57,903 nucleotides of DNA from Marinisporobacter balticus (lineage in GTDB: Bacteria; Bacillota; Clostridia; Peptostreptococcales; Thermotaleaceae). The DNA lies in NCBI RefSeq assembly GCF_004345705.1, contig NZ_SLWV01000024.1, positions 1 through 57,903 on the forward strand. Reading direction: 5' to 3'. A program made the position numbers and the translations under genes. Of the stretch, positions 50,981 to 57,903 are shown piece by piece (position 1 is the stretch's first letter; every line of letters starts with the position of its first letter). The notes beneath the pieces are model-generated. The model did not search any database, was not told the origin of the DNA, and was given only the letters and a program-made list of their open reading frames with translations.

Positions 50981-51178
50981 TAATTATTTAATTGAAATAT
51001 ATCTTAAAACCGTTTTGACTATATGAAACTTATTCCTTTATTACCTATTTATAGTATACGCGAACCAATAAACTTTTTCAACAATACTTTTTAAAATTTT
51101 ATTATTTTTCAGTATCATTATTCTTCAACAGTATGGTGTTCATTTGATTTAAATGATTTTTATACGCATTTATTATAC

Positions 51179-52063
51179 TTATAATGATTTCTCCGCATTA
51201 TGTAAATATTTATATAAAATTCCACTTACCCCCACTAATGAAATCATTATCAAAATCCCTCCAACAATAATTCTTAATGATAACATTTCAGAAAATAGAC
51301 TTACGCCTAATATAACCCCAAAAATAATTCTACTAGAAGCTACCAATGCACCTGTTGCGGAATCTACATACCGATATCCAATCGTAATAAAAAGCTGCCC
51401 TAATACCCCCATTAACGCTGAGAAGAAAATATAAAAAGCAACCATTGGTGTTGGAATTTCCAAATTTGACACCACCATTATAAAAGTGATTATACTTCCA
51501 ATAAGCATTAAATAGAACATAATCAAATAACTTTCATCCTGTTTTCTAGCTTCACGTAAAAAAGATACTGCAAAAGCAGCCATAAGTCCTGCCATAAGTC
51601 CTGCAACATCGCCCTTATTAATAGAATTAAAATCTGGAAAAACAATTAGATAATACCCAATCATCGTTAAAATCAAGAAAGAATAATATATTTTCTTTAC
51701 CTTCTCGTTGTTCATATAGGGCGCCATTAAAAAAACAAATACCGGATAAGTCATATTCAGCATATTAGCATTCGTAATAGTTGTAAATTGTACTGATATA
51801 AAGAAAAATATAATCGTTAAGGCATTAAATATGGCTCTTAAAATAATATACTTCATATTATTCGGCTTTAAATTTTTCTTCTTAAATACCACATAAGCTA
51901 AAAATATAACAAATCCTACTATGAAACGTCCAAATGCCATAACAATCCCTGAATAATTTGAATTTTGCATAGCAATTTTTGCAAATACAGAATTCAGTGA
52001 AAAGAACAATGCAGATAATGCAACAAAAAAAATTCCTTTATAATTCCCCTTTGATTTATCCAT
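51179..52063 (-). CDS. EamA/DMT superfamily transporter
   Basis: Membrane protein of 294 residues with ten hydrophobic segments in two EamA repeats (about 10-140 and 155-290), as in drug/metabolite transporters. The second repeat starts near KGDVAGLMAGLMAAFAVSFLRE. Substrate unknown; several members move amino acids or related metabolites. ATG at 52063 follows AAGGGGGAGTGGAA, so the eight-codon extension upstream is not used. Confidence 0.88.
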   Translation of the reverse strand: MDKSKGNYKGIFFVALSALFFSLNSVFAKIAMQNSNYSGIVMAFGRFIVGFVIFLAYVVFKKKNLKPNNMKYIILRAIFNALTIIFFFISVQFTTITNANMLNMTYPVFVFLMAPYMNNEKVKKIYYSFLILTMIGYYLIVFPDFNSINKGDVAGLMAGLMAAFAVSFLREARKQDESYLIMFYLMLIGSIITFIMVVSNLEIPTPMVAFYIFFSALMGVLGQLFITIGYRYVDSATGALVASSRIIFGVILGVSLFSEMLSLRIIVGGILIMISLVGVSGILYKYLHNAEKSL

Positions 52064-52184
52064 TTCCACTCCCCCTTCATAAAGCATTGTATCAAATATC
52101 CTAAAAAGAATACAGCTTTTATACTTACCATAAAAAAATAATTTTTTACGAACCTTTGCTCTTTGAAAAATATATATATAATTT

Positions 52185-52224
52185 AAAAAACACCATCACT
52201 ACGATATTATCGTGTAATGGTGTT
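52185..52224 (-). terminator. Terminator of the Mpv17-like gene
   Basis: Arms ACACCAT and ATGGTGT with inner ACGAT/ATCGT pairing, then six T on the minus strand. Confidence 0.8.
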
Positions 52225-52304
52225 CATTATATAAATTAAATCTTATCAAATTAATATTTTTATTCAATATATGCGCTTACTTCTTTTGCTCCGTTTAAAA
52301 CACT

Positions 52305-52967
52305 TTAAGTCATCTTTTTTTCTTTTTTCTTACCAAATGCAAGTATTGCTCCAAGTGCAATAGAAAGAGATGCAGCCACTAAAACTCTATATTCTGGGGG
52401 TAATAAAAAAGTGATTGTATGTGCTGGTATCCAGAAAAATGGGACTGTCTTAACAATAACAAATGAAAAAAATCCATTCCAATCCACTTTTGATACCACA
52501 TCATTTAATGTGACTTTTTCTTTTCTTTCATATTTTAAGTCTATGAATGTATCTGTTATACGATGAAACGCCATCATTGTTGGTGCAAATGTTGTATTCA
52601 TTAGTACACTTGTGAAAAATGCAAATGCAAACTTCGAATCCCTCAAAGGCAACATACCATTTGCAAGATTTCCTTTTACACCGATTGCAAAGAGTCCAAA
52701 TATTAATACAATAACCATTCCTAAAATTCCCCAAATAAACGCTCTATAAACGACCCCACAAGGAATGTTAAAGTTTCCCGTAGTAATTCTTATGGCTAAT
52801 AATTCTCCCATTGTTGCAAGAATTGAAAATTTTATAAATCCTCCAATATATGGATGTTTCGTTGTTAGATTTACAAATACTTCATGCGTTATTGGTGATA
52901 TCATAATAAATATAAATATGCCTAATGCAAAAGTCCATAAAAAATCTCCTTTTTTCAAACAATACAC
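52305..52967 (-). CDS. Membrane protein, possibly Mpv17/PMP22-like
   Basis: Protein of 220 residues with about five hydrophobic segments. The segment FFSFVIVKTVPFFWIPAHTITFLLPPEYRVLVAASLS (shown only in part here as FFWIPAHTITFLLPPEYRVL) recalls the Mpv17 family pattern, but the match is by eye and weak. The C-terminus is a short Lys-rich tail. Role unknown. It is probably transcribed alone, with a terminator downstream and a 129-base spacer from iorB upstream. Confidence 0.55.
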   Translation of the reverse strand: MYCLKKGDFLWTFALGIFIFIMISPITHEVFVNLTTKHPYIGGFIKFSILATMGELLAIRITTGNFNIPCGVVYRAFIWGILGMVIVLIFGLFAIGVKGNLANGMLPLRDSKFAFAFFTSVLMNTTFAPTMMAFHRITDTFIDLKYERKEKVTLNDVVSKVDWNGFFSFVIVKTVPFFWIPAHTITFLLPPEYRVLVAASLSIALGAILAFGKKKEKKMT

Positions 52968-53048
52968 ACTCCTCTTAAGATATTGTCAAAACTAAACCTT
53001 TGCATAATATTAATAAGTTATTTTATTATTATGTCCAAATTTTGTTTG

Positions 53049-53088
53049 AAAACCTATGAACATCCTTAGGACGATTCACAGGTTTTTT
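53049..53088 (-). terminator. Hairpin after iorB
   Basis: Arms AACCTATGAA and TTCACAGGTT with further pairing inside. The T run is better on the plus strand, so it may act mainly as an end-stabiliser for the iorAB transcript. Confidence 0.5.
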
Positions 53089-53124
53089 ATACTTTATGAT
53101 TAGACCAATCATATGCCCTTCATA

Positions 53125-53697
53125 TTATTTTACTAAATCCATTCCTATTTTCATTGCTTCAATGTTCATATCTATAAACTTCTCTTTCACATTTCCACTT
53201 ATAATTTTTTCCCAGTCTATCTCCTCAAGACCCATTGATTTTACTACGGTTCCTAAAAGGATTATATTCATAACCTTTGAATTGCCTAGTTCTTTTGCTT
53301 TTGTTGCAGCATCTATAATCGTAGCATTGGCTTGCTCTACTAATTCTTCATTTATTCCTTTTGGATAATCTACTTTTCCATTAAGAATCGGCATCGATTC
53401 TATTTCAAAATCATTCACGACCGCTTTGCCTTCTGGTTTTAAATACTTAAGCCATCTTAATGCTTCCATTTTTTCAAAGGATACTAATATATCCGCGCCA
53501 CCAATCTCTATAACTGGAGACTCTACCTTATCTCCATATCTAACTTGAGATGATACGGAACCTCCTCTTTGGGACATACCGTGTATTTCGCTCATTTTCA
53601 CATCATATCCTGCTTCCATAAGACCTGTTGTTAAAAGTTTACTCGCAAGGATCGTTCCTTGACCCCCTACGCCTACTAATAGAATACTCTTTGTCAT
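53125..53697 (-). CDS. iorB: Indolepyruvate:ferredoxin oxidoreductase, beta subunit
   Basis: Gamma-type 2-oxoacid oxidoreductase subunit of 190 residues. VGVGGQGTILASKLL at residues 6-20 and SEIHGMSQRGGSVSSQVRYG are diagnostic for IorB. With IorA it oxidises aryl pyruvates (indolepyruvate, phenylpyruvate, hydroxyphenylpyruvate) to aryl-acetyl-CoA with reduction of ferredoxin. ATG at 53697 lies one base after the iorA stop, with AAAGGAGGAAAAATAAG as ribosome site inside iorA, so the genes are translationally coupled. Confidence 0.93.
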   Translation of the reverse strand: MTKSILLVGVGGQGTILASKLLTTGLMEAGYDVKMSEIHGMSQRGGSVSSQVRYGDKVESPVIEIGGADILVSFEKMEALRWLKYLKPEGKAVVNDFEIESMPILNGKVDYPKGINEELVEQANATIIDAATKAKELGNSKVMNIILLGTVVKSMGLEEIDWEKIISGNVKEKFIDMNIEAMKIGMDLVK

Positions 53698-53698
53698 C

Positions 53699-55483
53699 TT
53701 ATTTTTCCTCCTTTGCAATAGCACTTACAGGACAAGTTTGAATACAGACTTCACAGCCTACGCATTGCACTGGATTTATACTTGCTTTCTTCGCTTCTTT
53801 ATCGAAGGATAATGCGGGACAACCTGTTTTAATACACATTCTACATCCAATACACTTTTCTTTATCAATACTGCATTTTTCCATAAATGCACCTTTAAAC
53901 TCTTCTTTATCTTCTTTAGAAAACTTTTTAAGAACACATGGCCATCTTGTTATAATCACGGATGCTTCATCTAAAGATAGCGCCCAATCTAATGTTTCTT
54001 TCACTTCTTTAAGATTGTTTGGATCAATCACGCGTACATTTTCAATCCCACAAGCTCTTACTAATGGTTCAATTTCTACTATTTTTGTTTCTTTGCCTTG
54101 TAGCGTATATCCAGTTCCTGGATTCTGTTGATGTCCAGTCATTCCGGTAATTCTATTATCTAGGATTACATTGATACTATTGCTTTTGTTATAAACAACA
54201 TCTAGTAGGGAATTGATTCCTGTATGGAAGAATGTAGAATCACCAAGTACTGAAACAACTCTTTTTTTATTATTTTCTTTCATATTAAATACCTGCTGTG
54301 CACCATGACCAATGCTTAAGCTTCCACCCATACAAAATGATGAATCCAATGCATTGTATGGATCAGAGAACCCTAATGTATAGCATCCGATATCGCCTGA
54401 TACCATTATATTTTTTCTTTTTCCGATTTCATAGAAAAATCCTCTATGTGGACATCCTGCGCAAAATGTTGGCGGTCTCGCTATCACTTTGTTTTCATCA
54501 TAATCTATCGTTGGATTCATTTCACCAAATACTGATTTTCTAATTACATCTGGTGTCATTTCTCCGCAGCATGGGAATACATCGCTTCCATGACATGTGA
54601 TTCCTAAAGATTTAATATAGTCTTCTATATACGGATCATTTTCTTCAATGACATATATTTTATCAACTTTACTTGCAAATTCTTTGATTTTTTTGTCTGG
54701 AAGGGGATGTGTAAATCCAAGCTTTAAGTAAGATGCATCTTTACCAAATACTTCGTTTGCATAGCCGAATGTGCCCCCTGAAGTAATGATTCCTATTTTC
54801 GTGTCATACCACTGAAAATAATTTAATGCAGTCGTATTTGAAAAATCTTTCAATTTGTTTATTCTTTCCTCTACAGCGATCCTTCTTACTTTTGCATGTG
54901 CTGGTACCATAACATATTTTTTTGCATCTTTCACATATTCTTTAATACCCACTTCTTCCCGATCAAAGCATTCAACGATTCCTTTTGAGTGACAGACTCT
55001 TGTTGTCATTCTAATTAAAATCGGCGTATCATATGCTTCACTTATTTCTAATGCAACTTTTATCATATCTTTAGATTCTTGACTGTCAGATGGCTCTAAC
55101 ATTGGAATTTTAGCAAATTTTGCATAGTTTCTGTTATCTTGTTCATTTTGAGATGAATGTTGACCAGGCTCATCAGCCGTAATTAAAACCATCCCTCCAT
55201 TTACTCCAGTATAGGCAAATGTAAATAATGGATCAGCTGCAACATTTACACCAACGTGTTTCATCGCCGCTACCGTTCTTGCTCCAGCAACAGAACCACC
55301 GATTGCAGCCTCTAGTGCTACCTTTTCATTTGGTGCCCACTCTGCTAATATAGATTCTTTATAAGTCGCCATATTTTCTAAGATTTCTGTACTCGGTGTT
55401 CCTGGATAAGCGGATGCATATTTAACACCTGCTTCGTATGCGCCACGCGCAATGGCTTCATTTCCTGTGAATAACTTCTTCAT
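53699..55483 (-). CDS. iorA: Indolepyruvate:ferredoxin oxidoreductase, alpha subunit
   Basis: Thiamine-diphosphate enzyme of 594 residues. The pyrimidine domain opens with GNEAIARGAYEAGVKYASAYPGTPSTEI. The TPP-binding part has the metal-site motif GDIGCYTLG and VLGDSTFFHTGINSL. The last 60 residues hold two 4Fe-4S motifs (CIGCRMCIKTGCP; CVGCEVCIQTCP) for electron exit to ferredoxin. In amino-acid fermenters it oxidises transaminated aromatic amino acids. A sigma-54 promoter lies about 140 bases upstream. Confidence 0.95.
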   Translation of the reverse strand: MKKLFTGNEAIARGAYEAGVKYASAYPGTPSTEILENMATYKESILAEWAPNEKVALEAAIGGSVAGARTVAAMKHVGVNVAADPLFTFAYTGVNGGMVLITADEPGQHSSQNEQDNRNYAKFAKIPMLEPSDSQESKDMIKVALEISEAYDTPILIRMTTRVCHSKGIVECFDREEVGIKEYVKDAKKYVMVPAHAKVRRIAVEERINKLKDFSNTTALNYFQWYDTKIGIITSGGTFGYANEVFGKDASYLKLGFTHPLPDKKIKEFASKVDKIYVIEENDPYIEDYIKSLGITCHGSDVFPCCGEMTPDVIRKSVFGEMNPTIDYDENKVIARPPTFCAGCPHRGFFYEIGKRKNIMVSGDIGCYTLGFSDPYNALDSSFCMGGSLSIGHGAQQVFNMKENNKKRVVSVLGDSTFFHTGINSLLDVVYNKSNSINVILDNRITGMTGHQQNPGTGYTLQGKETKIVEIEPLVRACGIENVRVIDPNNLKEVKETLDWALSLDEASVIITRWPCVLKKFSKEDKEEFKGAFMEKCSIDKEKCIGCRMCIKTGCPALSFDKEAKKASINPVQCVGCEVCIQTCPVSAIAKEEK

Positions 55484-55617
55484 ATTTCCACCCCTTCTGC
55501 TTTTATCTATTTAAAAATTTCTATCTACTTTTATCATGCATACTTCTCTTGCTTTAATATCTTGTTTCTATTCAATTTTTTACAGATTAATATCTTTATT
55601 TTTCTATATTTTATTAC

Positions 55618-55632
55618 GCAATTTTCGTGCCA
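55618..55632 (-). promoter_or_regulatory. Sigma-54 promoter of iorAB
   Basis: On the minus strand TGGCAC (55627-55632), five bases, TTGC (55618-55621): GG and GC ten bases apart, matching the -24/-12 consensus almost exactly. The downstream genes are iorA and iorB and the next gene upstream encodes a sigma-54 activator. Confidence 0.85.
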
Positions 55633-55633
55633 A

Positions 55634-55664
55634 AAAAAATACAGGTCCCAACACCTGTATTTTT
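55634..55664 (-). terminator. Terminator of the sigma-54 activator gene
   Basis: Arms AAATACAGGT and ACCTGTATTT around CCCAAC-type loop, then eight T on the minus strand. The T run abuts the iorAB promoter. Confidence 0.85.
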
Positions 55665-55696
55665 CCACTTTTTTTGTAATGCTTATTAATTTATTT

Positions 55697-55712
55697 GTTA
55701 ACCAAAGTTAAC
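55697..55712. promoter_or_regulatory. Candidate enhancer (upstream activating) site for iorAB
   Basis: GTTAAC occurs twice, at 55697-55702 and 55707-55712, with the pair itself near-symmetric (GTTAACCAAAGTTAAC). It lies about 65 bases upstream of the -24 element, a usual position for activator binding. Inferred from symmetry and spacing only. Confidence 0.5.
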
Positions 55713-55731
55713 TTAATGTTCATTTTTATTA

Positions 55732-57603
55732 TCATTTATTCAATTTCTTCCAAAGACCTGTTCTACTTAACCCTAACATTTTTGCAATTTCTGTCTTTGT
55801 CATTCCTTGTTTTAAAAGCATATCAATCACTTTTTCTTCTACAAATTTGTTGATTTCCTTTAAATCTATTCTTTTATCTAAGTTGTTTTTCTTTGCATTT
55901 TCATGCTTTTTTATTTCAGTTTCATCTAAATTGATTTCATTAAACAATAAATATCTTTGTGCGATATTCCTAAGTTCGCGTACATTCCCAGGCCAGTTAT
56001 AGTGGATTAGTTTTTCTTCTATTTTTTTATTGATAATGTAATTTATCGTATCACTAGATAATTCTTTTAAATAATAATTAAAAAGAGGTAATATGTCTTC
56101 CCGCCTTTCCCTTAGTGGTGGAATGTTTACTTCAAGTATACTCAGCCTATAAAACAAATCACTCCTAAAGCTTCCATCTTCAACCTTTCTTTTAAGTTCT
56201 TCGTTTGCAGCTGCTATGATTCTTACATTTAGAGGTATTACATGATCCGATCCAATGCGCATGATTTCTTTTTCTTCCAAAACTCTTAAAAGCTTTGCTT
56301 GAAGGTTTCGTGATATGCTATTGATTTCATCTAAAAGAAGCGTTCCTCCATGTGCAAGTTCAAACAATCCTAGTTTTCCACTCTTACTAGCACCCGTAAA
56401 AGCACCTTCTTCATATCCAAATAGTTCACTTTCAAGAAGGCTTTCTGAAATGGCTGCACAATTTATTCCCACAAAGGGTGCATTTTTTCTTTCACTAATA
56501 TTGTGCATACTTTGTGCAATCATTTCCTTTCCTGTTCCACTTTCTCCATATATAATGACCGTACAATCATTTTCTCCTATTTTTTTTGATTTTTCTAGTG
56601 TCGCTTTCATGAAAGGATCATATGCAATGATATCTTCAAATTTGTATTTTGCATAAAGTCCTTTTTTATTAAGTTTATATCTTATTTTTTCCTCAAGCTT
56701 TTGAAGCTTTGTAATATCTTGAAAGGAACATAAAACCCCCTGAATATTTCCATCTACATGAATTATGGAAACATTTGCAGCTATGACAAAATCATTTAAA
56801 AACTTGATCTCATTATATATTTCCATTCTATTTTTCAAGACTTCCATAATAAAATCAAGCTTTGGGAATACATCTAATAAATTTTTATGGATCACTTCAC
56901 CAGTATCTTTCTTGAGAAGTTCTTTCGCTCTTTCATTATAAAGTATGATTTCCCCATTATCATCTATAGCAATGACAGCATCATGCACCCCATCTAATAT
57001 ATTTTTTAAAACTTCACGCTTATATTTTTCTTCATATAAATTATTGATAAGCTCTTTGGCATAGCTGATCGTTGCATAGATTGATTCCTTGCTTGCATTG
57101 ATAAAGACATGATCCATTCCATTTTCTCGCGCCACACTACATGCGATACCACTCCCCACAATAACAACATTATCTTTTTTATCTATATATTTTTCTACTT
57201 TTCCCTCTATTTCATCTCTTTCTTTAAATCTTTCTAAAATGATTTTCGTATGGATCATATCTTTCCATTCATCATAATCAAAATATATTTCATCCCAAAT
57301 AATAAGAATAATTTGCTTATCATATTTTCTCGCTCGCTTCATTGCTTTTAAAATATCAATGGTAGTTATTTTAAGGTGAACGACAGGAATGCTTACAGTA
57401 CTACTTGCATATTTATAGCCACCACTCCTTGCAATAACAACCTTTACACCTTTTTTTTCTAAGATTTTTGCTTGCATTTCCATATGCTCAGCATCTAACA
57501 GATCTATGATAATTTTATCATTTTTAACATCTTCTTCAAATAATGCGACGATGCTTTCTTTCAGTTCAATATCCGATGCGATGATGCCTATTTTTTCATT
57601 CAT
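55732..57603 (-). CDS. Sigma-54-dependent activator with PrpR-N and PAS domains
   Basis: Enhancer-binding protein of 623 residues. The N-terminal 190 residues resemble the PrpR-N sensor (IGIIASDIELKESIVALF ... ILEKKGVKVVIARSGGY). A PAS domain follows (about 195-310; VIAIDDNGEIILYNERAKELL). The AAA+ domain has Walker A GESGTGKEM, GAFTGA and the GGTLLLDEI Walker B. A Fis-type helix-turn-helix ends the protein (MTKTEIAKMLGLSRTGLWKKL). Start ATG at 57603 has AAGGGGAATAAC upstream; the longer frame to 57729 lacks such a signal. It probably senses an aryl or acyl metabolite and drives iorAB. Confidence 0.9.
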   Translation of the reverse strand: MNEKIGIIASDIELKESIVALFEEDVKNDKIIIDLLDAEHMEMQAKILEKKGVKVVIARSGGYKYASSTVSIPVVHLKITTIDILKAMKRARKYDKQIILIIWDEIYFDYDEWKDMIHTKIILERFKERDEIEGKVEKYIDKKDNVVIVGSGIACSVARENGMDHVFINASKESIYATISYAKELINNLYEEKYKREVLKNILDGVHDAVIAIDDNGEIILYNERAKELLKKDTGEVIHKNLLDVFPKLDFIMEVLKNRMEIYNEIKFLNDFVIAANVSIIHVDGNIQGVLCSFQDITKLQKLEEKIRYKLNKKGLYAKYKFEDIIAYDPFMKATLEKSKKIGENDCTVIIYGESGTGKEMIAQSMHNISERKNAPFVGINCAAISESLLESELFGYEEGAFTGASKSGKLGLFELAHGGTLLLDEINSISRNLQAKLLRVLEEKEIMRIGSDHVIPLNVRIIAAANEELKRKVEDGSFRSDLFYRLSILEVNIPPLRERREDILPLFNYYLKELSSDTINYIINKKIEEKLIHYNWPGNVRELRNIAQRYLLFNEINLDETEIKKHENAKKNNLDKRIDLKEINKFVEEKVIDMLLKQGMTKTEIAKMLGLSRTGLWKKLNK

Positions 57604-57767
57604 TGTTATTCCCCTTATATCCGCTACAAGTGAATTAAAAGGATAAAAATAATTTGAATGCCTATCCTTATCAAAACCTTGTAAAGTAATATTCCCTTTA
57701 ACATATGGTATACTCATATTATTATACATCTTAATTCAAAACTCAAGGTGATCTATAAAAAATATAT

Positions 57768-57802
57768 AAAAAAACCCACAACGAACCTCCTCGTTATGAG
57801 TT
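57768..57802 (-). terminator. Terminator after the second 5S gene
   Basis: Twelve-base arms AACCCACAACGA and TCGTTATGAGTT around ACCTCC, then seven T on the minus strand. It follows the 5S gene by about ten bases. Confidence 0.85.
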
Positions 57803-57811
57803 CTTATGTAA

Positions 57812-57903
57812 CCAGCAACGACCTACTCTCCCAGGCAGTTACCCACCAAGTACCATCAGCGCTGAAGGGCTTAACTTCTGTGTTCGGTATGGGAACAGGT
57901 GTG
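57812..57903 (-). rRNA. rrf: 5S ribosomal RNA, partial (runs off the window)
   Basis: The last 92 bases match the 3' part of the 5S gene at 46132-46247, with one visible difference (CCACC for CCGCC on the plus strand). The 5' end is outside. Immediate termination shows it is the last gene of its operon. Confidence 0.95.

Noticed and set aside
57604..57729. Forty-two-residue N-terminal extension of the sigma-54 activator
   Set aside because: No ribosome site near the upstream ATG; the downstream ATG has AAGGGGAATAAC and matches the domain start.

Overview
The window is chromosomal DNA from a low-GC, anaerobic member of the Clostridia. The evidence is strongly AT-rich third positions and spacers, purine-rich Shine-Dalgarno sites, two NADH-linked [FeFe] hydrogenases with their maturases, an indolepyruvate:ferredoxin oxidoreductase, M20 amidohydrolases, and the Firmicutes block uvrBAC / hprK / murB / rapZ / yvcK / whiA. 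It looks like an amino-acid or peptide fermenter. The species cannot be fixed from the sequence. No phage genes, insertion sequences or CRISPR arrays were seen.

Region by region, with nearly all genes on the minus strand:
- 0-5.4 kb: the murB-PHP-rapZ-yvcK-Nudix-whiA run.
- 5.4-9.1 kb: a patchwork containing an orphan solute-binding protein, a peroxiredoxin (plus strand), a 48-residue ORF, a T-box riboswitch ahead of a 42-residue ORF, and a truncated TetR gene.
- 9.2-23.7 kb: a hydrogenase island. It holds two tandem hndABCD operons followed by the H-cluster maturation operon (TM1266-like gene, hydG, hydE, hydF). HydE carries an N-terminal DUF3343-like domain, and the maturation operon has an attenuator-like leader.
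- 23.7-34 kb: hprK, then an AbgT transporter, three M20 amidohydrolases and an unfamiliar regulator, which looks like a module for acyl-amino acids or p-aminobenzoyl-glutamate, then uvrC.
- 34-45 kb: a secreted stalk-domain protein, uvrA, uvrB, a diguanylate cyclase, a PDZ membrane protein, a C-terminal processing protease and a class IV aminotransferase.
- 45-46.4 kb: thirteen tRNA genes behind a 5S rRNA gene, with their own tandem promoters and no adjoining 23S.
- 46.7-57.6 kb: a catabolic region with a BKACE-type beta-keto acid cleavage enzyme, a class III aminotransferase, a dicarboxylate/amino-acid symporter, DUF3870, two membrane proteins, iorBA and a sigma-54 activator.
- 57.8 kb to the end: a second, partial 5S gene.

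The parts fit together as follows. Amino acid oxidation (iorAB) yields reduced ferredoxin and other catabolism yields NADH. The Hnd complexes can discharge both as H2, and HydE/F/G build their active site. iorAB has a near-consensus sigma-54 promoter beside its probable activator. The features most worth follow-up are the DUF3343-HydE fusion, the leader of the maturation operon, a hairpin element recurring before three genes, the T-box in front of a micro-ORF, and the BKACE/aminotransferase/DUF3870 cluster.
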